Source: an uncultured Bacteroidales bacterium (GTDB lineage: Bacteria > Bacteroidota > Bacteroidia > Bacteroidales > Tenuifilaceae). Taken from it: 9,362 nt of DNA. Below the pieces are notes generated by a model, which was not told the origin of the DNA, did no database searches, and saw only the letters and a program-made list of their open reading frames with translations. Below are positions 1-6,300 of the stretch, piece by piece; positions within the stretch are counted from its first letter, which is position 1; every line of letters begins with the position of its first letter. A program made the translations under genes and the position numbers. Where the stretch lies: the NCBI GenBank assembly GCA_937915475.1, contig CALGIR010000066.1:1-9362 (forward strand), in the 5' to 3' direction.

Positions 1-1070
1 GCCGTACCCACTTCATCAAGCAGCAAAGCGCTTTGGGCGATGTGAACGGCTTTATTGAGGAGATGATCAATGGGCAAAAGGTGGTTAAGGTGTTTTGCCA
101 CGAGGAAAAGGCGAAGGAGCAGTTTAACCAAAGAAACGAAGAGCTTATCGCGCACATCAATGTAGAATTTGCGCTCGCTATCGCCCTTAAGGTTTGCTTT
201 TATATCCTCATCAACCTTACTGTGAAATTCCTCTAGAGAGGTAACCACGGCCTCGCCATAGATTTTATCGAACAGCTCTTGGTTAACCTCAGCCTTAACG
301 TAGTGCTTAACTTCGGTTACGGTGGCTTGGAAAAGAGGCTCGAAGTTGGCAAGGTTTTCTTTATCTGTGCTCAGAAGTGCTGCTCTATCAGTTTCGTTAG
401 GGAAAGCTTTGATTACATCTAGTACCATTACATCGCCAACTTTTGCTCCAATGAATTTAGCCTTTTCCGCTTCGTCGGCTACGAGTGCTATTGATACTAA
501 TCCATCTTCAACGGTGTGCCCATCCTCCTTTGGCGATTCATCAGCGTTAAGCTCTGTTAGGGTAGCATTTAGCAGGCTGTCATCATCGGCTTTCTCGGCA
601 GGTTGGTAGCTACCATGCCTACCGCTAATGCTTTCGATATAGCTATCGCGCATTTTATCATCAACCTTAATGATGTAATACGGAGCCTTGTCGCGTTTGC
701 TAAGCTTAGTTTCAAACTCAGGGGCAAGGGCTATATCAAAAAGGAACTCAAAGTCCTTTTGCGCATCCCAATCTATGCTCTCTTGCTTTTCGGAGGGGAG
801 TGGTTCGCCCAGAATATTGATTTTTTCCTCAAAAATATAGTTTGAAATGCCCTCAGACACTAGTTTATTTACTTCGTCAACTATGGCCGATTTGCGGTAC
901 ATTTTATTAATTAGTGAAGCAGGTGCATGGCCAGGCCTAAATCCTTTAATCACCGCTTGTTTGCGTGCATTCTTAAGGCTTTGCTCTACTTTTGGGGTGT
1001 AATCGGCTTCATCTACCTTAACGGTTAGCGTTGCAATTAGCGCATCGTTGTTTTCGTGTGTAACGTTCAT
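1..1070 (-). CDS. tig: Trigger factor chaperone, C-terminus replaced/truncated
   Basis: Trigger factor is the ribosome-bound chaperone that meets nascent chains at the exit tunnel. The start codon is at 1070-1068, preceded by AT-rich DNA without a Shine-Dalgarno and by a good promoter at 1156-1187. The ribosome-docking signature appears as GFRPGHAP at about residues 43-50. The central FKBP-like domain (about 150-250) is the divergent Bacteroidetes form, with KAKFIGAKVGDVMVLD. The start of the chaperone arm follows, with VNQELFDKIYGEAVV and RKFYIDVRDKL. Homology ends at about residue 310 (positions 141-149). The family usually has about 430-450 residues, so the C-terminal third is missing. The frame stays open to the window edge for about 46 more codons, but those are the antisense of an ABC exporter fragment and not chaperone sequence. 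The identification is strong; the genuine gene portion is about 141-1070. Confidence 0.9.
   Translation of the reverse strand, partial: MNVTHENNDALIATLTVKVDEADYTPKVEQSLKNARKQAVIKGFRPGHAPASLINKMYRKSAIVDEVNKLVSEGISNYIFEEKINILGEPLPSEKQESIDWDAQKDFEFLFDIALAPEFETKLSKRDKAPYYIIKVDDKMRDSYIESISGRHGSYQPAEKADDDSLLNATLTELNADESPKEDGHTVEDGLVSIALVADEAEKAKFIGAKVGDVMVLDVIKAFPNETDRAALLSTDKENLANFEPLFQATVTEVKHYVKAEVNQELFDKIYGEAVVTSLEEFHSKVDEDIKANLKGDSERKFYIDVRDKLFVSLVKLLLRLFLVAKHLNHLLPIDHLLNKAVHIAQSALLLDEVGT
3..146 (+). pseudogene. ABC exporter transmembrane-domain fragment, cut at both ends
   Basis: Read from base 3, this stretch encodes about 48 residues including LGDVNGFIEEMINGQKVVKV and then FCHEEKAKEQFNQRNEEL. 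This is the well-conserved cytoplasmic-loop region of the transmembrane domain of type I (MdlB/LmrCD-like) ABC multidrug exporters. In intact exporters it lies well downstream of the N-terminus and well before the ATPase domain. The left side runs off the window, so the upstream part may exist outside. On the right, homology stops at the EEL codons (138-146). The next codons are the antisense of the trigger factor gene and reach a stop at 234-236 without restoring exporter sequence, so no Walker motifs are present. The piece looks richer in G+C than its surroundings. Family assignment is firm; whether this is a broken gene or an assembly chimera cannot be decided from the sequence. Confidence 0.75.
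138..150. other. Chimeric junction between tig and ABC exporter sequence
   Basis: On the + strand, exporter homology ends with the EEL codons at 138-146. On the - strand, trigger factor homology ends with the DKL codons at 149-141. The two coding sequences thus meet head-on and share at most about six bases (GAGCTT, 141-146). No insertion-sequence ends, target-site duplication or inverted repeat is visible on either side. Such a microhomology join fits a library or assembly chimera, or an illegitimate recombination breakpoint. Confidence 0.7.
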
Positions 1071-1155
1071 TATAATAATCTTTTAAAAGACGGATTGTTT
1101 TTAATCTATTGATATACAGCAACAAAGGCCGTTGGTTGGCGTTTGTTTAAGCGCA

Positions 1156-1187
1156 CAAAGGTAAAAAAAAGAGAATTGATATGCAAA
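1156..1187 (-). promoter_or_regulatory. Bacteroidetes-type promoter for tig
   Basis: Read on the - strand, a TTTG -33 box (1187-1184) is separated by 20 bases from a TACCTTTG -7 box (1163-1156). This matches the TTTG-N19-21-TAnnTTTG consensus of the Bacteroidetes primary sigma factor. It predicts a transcript starting near 1150, with a leader of about 80 bases before the tig start codon. It gives tig its own promoter, separate from the DUF2185 gene upstream. Confidence 0.7.
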
Positions 1188-1286
1188 TGGGTTTTTATGC
1201 TATTGCACAATACTTTGAGTGGAGTAATAGGTGGTTTTGAACTAAAAAATAAATCACATTAAACCAAGTAGTTAGCAATTGCTTTA

Positions 1287-1310
1287 AGGGAGGGGCTTAA
1301 AATCCCTCCT
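1287..1310 (-). terminator. Possible weak terminator hairpin at the end of the DUF2185 gene
   Basis: GGAGGG at 1289-1294 can pair with CCCTCC at 1304-1309, with a G-U pair added at each end and a loop of about 7 bases. On the - strand the hairpin covers the last codons and the TAA stop of the DUF2185 gene. No good T-run follows, so intrinsic termination would be weak and the structure may be chance. Confidence 0.3.
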
Positions 1311-1638
1311 CAACCCTACTAAAGGTGTCTGCATCAGCATCTCTTTCCAGCTCGGCGCCAGTCCGCATTTTAAGGTATGGTATAATAGCGGGGTCAATAT
1401 TGGCAATGTAGTTAATGTCGAACATCATAAAATGATGCTCGTTATCTACGTATTCGTCTGTTTCTAAGCCCGAATAGAAACGCCATCCGCTATCATCTTC
1501 GTCCTCACGCGGTTCTCGATGCATGTATCCAACTTTATGCCCATCAACGGTAACCATATCAGAAGCATAACAGTAGCCCTTTTGCTCAATGAGTGGCTCA
1601 ATTTGATCGAGGTTTAAAACATACTTAAAGTTTGACAT
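1297..1638 (-). CDS. DUF2185 / Imm33-like small protein
   Basis: The protein is 113 residues if it starts at the ATG at 1638-1636 (MSNFKYVLNL). The family core is GYCYASDMVTVDGHKVGYMH, then an acidic patch (EDEDDSGWRFYSGLETDEYV) and a later INYIANIDPAIIPYL segment. These match the DUF2185 family, which I recall as classed among predicted polymorphic-toxin immunity proteins (Imm33). No biochemical role is established that I know of. There is no signal peptide or membrane segment, so it is probably cytosolic. An upstream in-frame ATG at 1701 would add 21 residues, but it lies inside the -33 box of the predicted promoter, so I prefer the inner start. The gene stands alone, divergent from thiL, and no toxin gene is visible next to it. 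The family call is good; the function is unknown. Confidence 0.8.
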   Translation of the reverse strand: MSNFKYVLNLDQIEPLIEQKGYCYASDMVTVDGHKVGYMHREPREDEDDSGWRFYSGLETDEYVDNEHHFMMFDINYIANIDPAIIPYLKMRTGAELERDADADTFSRVEEGF

Positions 1639-1670
1639 AGTGTTTGGCTTAATGTTGTTGTTTTCTTTTC

Positions 1671-1701
1671 CAAATTTAAGCATAGTTTCAACGTCAATCA
1701 A
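1671..1701 (-). promoter_or_regulatory. Promoter for the DUF2185 gene
   Basis: On the - strand a TTG -33 box (1701-1699) and a TAAATTTG -7 box (1678-1671) are separated by 20 bases, matching the Bacteroidetes consensus. Transcription would begin near 1665, giving a leader of about 27 bases before the ATG at 1638. Because the -33 box covers the alternative ATG at 1701, this promoter is the main argument for the shorter protein. Confidence 0.55.
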
Positions 1702-1707
1702 TAGAAT

Positions 1708-1740
1708 TTTGTTCAGCTTTAAAAAGATACCCTATCTTTG
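1708..1740 (+). promoter_or_regulatory. Promoter for thiL
   Basis: A TTTG -33 box (1708-1711) lies 21 bases before a TATCTTTG -7 box (1733-1740), a close match to the Bacteroidetes primary promoter. The predicted transcript starts about 15-18 bases before the thiL ATG at 1763. That leader is far too short for a thiamine-diphosphate riboswitch. The promoter is back-to-back with that of the DUF2185 gene, with 6 bases between the two -33 boxes. Confidence 0.7.
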
Positions 1741-1762
1741 TTATTGAATAAAATTTTAAAGG

Positions 1763-2797
1763 ATGAGCGACCAAAAAACTAGGACAGAACTTCACGAATT
1801 GGGAGAGTTTAAATTGATTGATGTTCTAACCCAAGATATTAAACTTACCAATAGCAGTACAGTAAAGGGCGTTGGCGACGATGCTGCTGTTATTGATCCC
1901 TTGGGGAAGCAGGTGGTGGTTACAACTGATTATTTGCTTGAGGGGATACATTTCGACTTAATCTATCATCCACTTAAACATTTAGGGTATAAGGCTATAA
2001 TGGTTAACCTGAGCGATGTGTATGCCATGAATGCGCGCCCAACGCAGGTAACAACATCCATAGGAGTTTCTAAACGTTTTTGTGTTGAGGATTTGCAGGA
2101 GTTATATGCAGGAATGCTATTGGCCTGCGAGCTTCATGGGGTTGATTTGGTTGGAGGCGACACCACTTCTTCACTAACTGGATTAACGCTTAGCGTTACG
2201 GCAATAGGTTTGGCAAATAAGGATTTAATTACCTACAGAAGTGGTGCTAAGGTAAACGATTTAATTTGTGTTACAGGCGATTTAGGATCTGCATATATGG
2301 GGCTTCAATTGCTTGAGCGCGAAAAAAAGGTTTTTAGCGGTAACCCTGAACTGCAGCCTAAGTTAGAAGGGTACGATTATATCCTAGAGCGATTCCTAAA
2401 GCCCGAGGCGCGAAAGCAACTTATAGATTTACTTGAGGCTGCAGCAATAGTTCCAACCTCAATGATTGATATTTCTGATGGTCTATCTAGTGAAATGCTT
2501 CACATATGCAAAAGTTCTGGGGTTGGTTGCAGGATATACCTTGAGAATATTCCCATAGACCAGGTTACGCACAAAATGGCAGCAGAGTTGAATATAGATC
2601 CTCTGGTAGCTGCACTTAACGGTGGAGAGGATTACGAATTACTGTTTACCGTGCCCATTGATAAGCATGATATTATTGCTGCCATGGACGGAGCTAAAAT
2701 AATTGGGCATATCACGGAGAGTTCTACGGGGGCAATGCTAGTTCCTCCGCAAGGAGAAGAGGTTGCTCTTATTGCCCAAGGTTGGAATATATTGTAA
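1763..2797 (+). CDS. thiL: Thiamine-monophosphate kinase
   Basis: ThiL phosphorylates thiamine monophosphate with ATP to give thiamine diphosphate, the last step of cofactor synthesis, in the cytosol. The 344-residue protein is full length for the family and shows the PurM-like (AIRS/ThiL) fold markers in order. These are GVGDDAAV (36-43, Mg/ATP-binding aspartates), TTDYLLEGIHF (54-64), NLSDVYAM (82-89), GGDTTSS (131-137), TGDLG (171-175), DISDGLSSE (236-244) and NGGEDYELLFT (286-296). No key motif is missing. The ATG at 1763 follows AAAGG with almost no spacing, so initiation probably does not depend on a Shine-Dalgarno, as is usual in the phylum. It has its own promoter (1708-1740), and a terminator hairpin follows. 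No other thiamine gene is visible, so here it is a single-gene unit converging on gcvH. Confidence 0.97.
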   Translation: MSDQKTRTELHELGEFKLIDVLTQDIKLTNSSTVKGVGDDAAVIDPLGKQVVVTTDYLLEGIHFDLIYHPLKHLGYKAIMVNLSDVYAMNARPTQVTTSIGVSKRFCVEDLQELYAGMLLACELHGVDLVGGDTTSSLTGLTLSVTAIGLANKDLITYRSGAKVNDLICVTGDLGSAYMGLQLLEREKKVFSGNPELQPKLEGYDYILERFLKPEARKQLIDLLEAAAIVPTSMIDISDGLSSEMLHICKSSGVGCRIYLENIPIDQVTHKMAAELNIDPLVAALNGGEDYELLFTVPIDKHDIIAAMDGAKIIGHITESSTGAMLVPPQGEEVALIAQGWNIL

Positions 2798-2836
2798 TTA
2801 GATTGGTGATAAAGCCTCATTCATAAGTAATAGAAA

Positions 2837-2889
2837 ACCCAAGGGAATAAGTAGAAATATAACTTAATCTCTTGGGTCTTTTTATTTAG
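2837..2889 (+). terminator. Hairpin terminator between convergent thiL and gcvH
   Basis: ACCCAAGGGA (2837-2846) pairs along all ten positions (one G-U) with TCTCTTGGGT (2868-2877), followed by CTTTTTATTTA. This is a convincing intrinsic terminator for thiL, 40 bases after its stop. On the opposite strand the same stem is followed by TTTTCTATTA, so it can also end gcvH transcripts arriving from the right. Confidence 0.85.
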
Positions 2890-2899
2890 TTGGAGCAAA

Positions 2900-3280
2900 T
2901 TATGCTTTTGCTATTTCTTCGTATTCTTTAGCAGTGATTAGTTCTTTTAACTCGTCAGTATTGCTCATCTCAATGCGTATCATCCAACCATCACCATAGG
3001 GGTCTTTGTTCATAATCTCGGGTGTGTCGGCTAACTTCTCGTTAAATGCAGTCACTTTGCCCGATACGGGCATAAACACATCCGATACGGTTTTTACGGC
3101 TTCGATTGTACCAAAAACTTCTTCTTTGTCAAGGGTTTCGCCTTCGGTCTCAATTTCAACAAAAACCACATCACCAAGCTGATCTTGAGCAAAATCAGTA
3201 ATGCCAACAACAACCTCGTTGCCTTCAACCCTTACCCACTCGTGATCCTTTGTGTACTTAAGATTTTCTGGAATATTCAT
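2900..3280 (-). CDS. gcvH: Glycine cleavage system H protein
   Basis: GcvH carries the lipoyl arm that shuttles the aminomethyl intermediate between the P, T and L proteins of the glycine cleavage system; it can also take part in lipoate metabolism. The 126-residue protein is full length. It opens with MNIPENLKYTKDHEWVRVEG, typical of the family, followed by VGITDFAQDQLGDVVFVEI. The lipoyl-attachment motif is EAVKTVSDVFMPVSGKV, with the modified lysine at residue 63 (codon at 3094-3092). The C-terminal part contains the family's NKDPYGDGWMIRI. The ATG is preceded by AT-rich sequence without a Shine-Dalgarno. The gene lies 103 bases downstream of sprA on the same strand, but a promoter (3321-3351) in that gap suggests independent transcription. 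The P, T and L protein genes are not in this window. Confidence 0.97.
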   Translation of the reverse strand: MNIPENLKYTKDHEWVRVEGNEVVVGITDFAQDQLGDVVFVEIETEGETLDKEEVFGTIEAVKTVSDVFMPVSGKVTAFNEKLADTPEIMNKDPYGDGWMIRIEMSNTDELKELITAKEYEEIAKA

Positions 3281-3320
3281 AGTATTTAGTATTTAATTAA
3301 TAAGATTTAAATTTAGGTTT

Positions 3321-3351
3321 CAAAAATACATTATTTTTTAGCAAAATCAAA
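3321..3351 (-). promoter_or_regulatory. Promoter for gcvH
   Basis: On the - strand a TTTG -33 box (3351-3348) is spaced 19 bases from a TATTTTTG -7 box (3328-3321). This fits the Bacteroidetes consensus and gives a leader of about 35 bases before the gcvH ATG at 3280. Two neighbouring TTTG runs make the exact -33 position uncertain, and the gap is very AT-rich, which raises the chance of a false match. Confidence 0.55.
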
Positions 3352-3383
3352 CAAATCGTATCAGCAAAAAGTTACTGTAAAGT

Positions 3384-6300
3384 TTATTGAATCATCGTAA
3401 ACCTTAAGCTAAACCCAAAGCTAGTATTGGCCGTGGCGTATGAATTTGAAACCAAGGGAGTATTTACTACCCTATCGAAGAACAATCTGATGGTTACCTG
3501 ATCGCTAACCACATACTCTGCCGATGTTTTTATGGATAGGATATTTTGGCCAGCCGAATGGGTATTGGTGTTCTCAACAATTTTACGGAGAATAGTATAG
3601 TTTTTGCGTAGGCTAAAATCGACATTTACGCGCAAATCGCTCTTGAGTGTTCGACTACCACCGGTTGCTGAACCAAAGATAAGTGGAAGATTTTCGAATC
3701 TATATCCGCTTCCAACAATGAATTCCCAGTTTTTGTTCTCACTAACCTGGTTGTTGGCAAAACTCATGGCAATGGTTCTTGAATTACGTACTTCGATTCT
3801 GTTCGTAAGGCTGTTATTCCATGTTGCATCGAGGCTAAAAAGAGGATTGAATTGCTCGTTAACCGAGATGTTTGATATTTCAAGCTCAGGCAAATAGTTT
3901 CTATTCAGATCCTCAATGTAGCTTAAGCCGTCGTCGCCTGGATTGTAATCGAGATTGGATGCAAAAGCTCCAATTGAGAAGGTTGAGCGATATCCATGTC
4001 GAATTGTAAAGTTACGAAGTATTTTACGAAAGGGTTTTAACTTTGACAGGCCATCGTAGGTAATTTGCCAGTTGGGCATTGGAATAAGCGGGAACTGTGT
4101 TAGCTTAACCTTTTCTGGCGAAACGCCAGTATATGCCGAAAGGAAAGAGTAGAATAGCACATCCTGGCTTAAAGCACCATAACCATATGGGAAACGACTT
4201 ACTTCTTCATCATCAATAGGAAGAGGGGCATTTTTGAAGTTATCACGATTTTCTGAAAGACGATTTGCAATAACTATTCGATTTTCCTTAAACTGTTCAA
4301 ATACTTCGCTGATGTAGTTATTCTTACTGGAGGATCGCTCAAAGAGTGAGTGTATACTAATTATGCTAATGCTAAAGTTTCCGGTTGCCATTGGGTTGAA
4401 ACTGTTAAAAACACCAAATTCGTTAGCCAGGTAGTACTCGTTCTTGTTCTTGGTTTGGCTTCGCAGAGCATTGAGCTCAATTCTAAGGTTGGGCAGAGGT
4501 TCAATAGTGCTTCGCAGTGTGATGTTTTCGTTCCTCGAAAGCATAAAAGCAGCATTAATTGTAGAGTCAGTTGTAAGCCAATTATTCCGAACTGCTTTCC
4601 ATGCAAAGTCAGGATCTTGCCAACCTGCAACAAATGGAAATCCAGGGGCAAAAATGCTCTGGTTTTTCTCCATTCCAAGGAATTGAGTACTTGGCTTGTA
4701 TCCGGGCATTAAAGTACCATTAGTTTGAGAGAATGATCCGCTTATATTTTTCACACCCATTAGTATTCTAACAGTACCTTCAAACAGGAATAGTGCAATA
4801 TTTTCACGCTCGGGTATTTGTCCCTCTACAACAACCCTTACATCTTCCAAATCCTTATCAGTTCTTATGGTTACCCGTTTGTCAGAACGAATGTTTAGCT
4901 CAAAGTCAATCTCCTTGCCTTCGGCATCAAATGCTTTAACCTTTACATCCTCTGTTTTAAGGTTGTGGGTTACGGAACGAGCAAAGTTTGGGCGGAGCCT
5001 TAATCCAGTTTGCTCGTAGGTAACAGTTTTGAATGTTTTCTTTGGCGTAACTCCTCTGCCCCGTTGGTCAAATTTTTGGTTAATGCCCTTTAACCATTTG
5101 CTCTTGTTGTAAAGTGAGGTTAGGTTTAACTGGGAAGTTAGCTGTATGGTATTGGCGTTTTGGATTGTGTTCCCTGGGTCAAATCGGCTTGAGTCGGGCA
5201 GTACTGGACCTGTTTGCCAGTTAAAGCTACCAGTGTACCGAGCTGATGCTGTTACCCAGTTAAAGGGGGGCAGCTTATTAATGGGGATATTGTACGATAG
5301 GTTAAATTGATGATTATAGTTTGTATTTCGTCCAAAGTTTTTAAGGTTAGTCCAAACCGTATCACGCCAATGTTCGTATAATTCAGGATCTTTCGATCTG
5401 TTAACAATTCCCAAAGGCTCATCGATGCGCGCTTGGTTATTGGCATTAAAATCGAATTTAATGGCTTGGCTAATATCCCAGTTAAGGGAGTAAACCCTAT
5501 TCCAATGAAAATCTTTGGAATAGGTGGGCAATAGGCTATATTCTGGGTTATTTAAATTGCGCAGTTGCTGTTCAAAATAGGTTCGGTTAAGTTCAGTTCT
5601 AAAGGAGAACTGGTTCGGCATATAATTAAAGTTGAAATCCTTAACAATCCTAAGGTATGGGTTCGAGAGCCATTTTGCTTTAACCTTTCTGAGGGGTACT
5701 ACACTTTTGGGTTTAGTATTATAGGTATAAGTTAAGCCTCCTCTTACATTTCGCTGTATACGCTCTTCTGTTGTGATGTTTCGCGAGAGTTGTTCATTAT
5801 ATGCGTAGCTTACAGCAAAGTTAGAGATGCTATAAATCTTTGGTTGACCATCGGTTTTGTTTATCCTAACGTTGGTTAAGTTTAGGCTCTTTCTGCGGGT
5901 ATAATCCTGCGATACTTTTTTAATGGTGTCGCGTTCTTCTTTACTTGTTGCCCTTTCAATGGATTCCCTTAACTTAATATCTGGATCAAGCGGATTATAG
6001 TCAGGGTTTGCAAACGACTCGGAGAAGCCAATGAATAGTGGAATATTAATACCTGACTCTTTTGGGAAGAATCGGCCAAGCTGAATGGTTGAATTTACAT
6101 CGTACTGATAGAAATCCTCAAGGCTTCGCTCGTTAACCTTTTTCTCAATTGATCCAAAGCCCGGTTTAATGGTAGTTCCCGAAACGGTAACCATCCCCAA
6201 ATCGGCTAATTTTGCTGCTACACGGGCATTGGCAGCCCACCCTCCCTTGTCGTCTGATTGGGTGAGCCTAAGCTCATTTACCCAGATAATACCCGATTTT

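Noticed and set aside
33..236. Apparent complete 67-residue + strand protein
   Set aside because: It starts at an internal TTG of the exporter fragment and its last 30 residues are antisense of trigger factor, so it is not a genuine small gene.
322..845. Two + strand open frames opposite tig
   Set aside because: They are Ser/Ala-rich or otherwise unlike known proteins, and they lie antisense to well-conserved trigger factor codons.
1211..1217. TACTTTG as a + strand -7 box in the tig/DUF2185 gap
   Set aside because: It is one base short of the consensus spacing, has no -33 box at 19-21 bases, and has no gene downstream on that strand.
1274..1283. Perfect palindrome AGCAATTGCT
   Set aside because: At ten bases in AT-rich DNA it is expected by chance, and it does not sit at a promoter.
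1639..1701. Longer N-terminus for the DUF2185 protein from the ATG at 1701
   Set aside because: The extra 21 residues look unlike the family and overlap a good promoter; the ATG at 1638 starts right before the conserved part.
2632..2820. 62-residue - strand frame over the end of thiL
   Set aside because: It is antisense to the conserved NGGEDYELLFT region of ThiL and has no promoter or homology.
4361..4678. 105-residue - strand frame inside sprA, and overlapping + strand frames at 4350-4712
   Set aside because: They are out-of-frame shadows of continuous SprA homology, with no recognisable domains.
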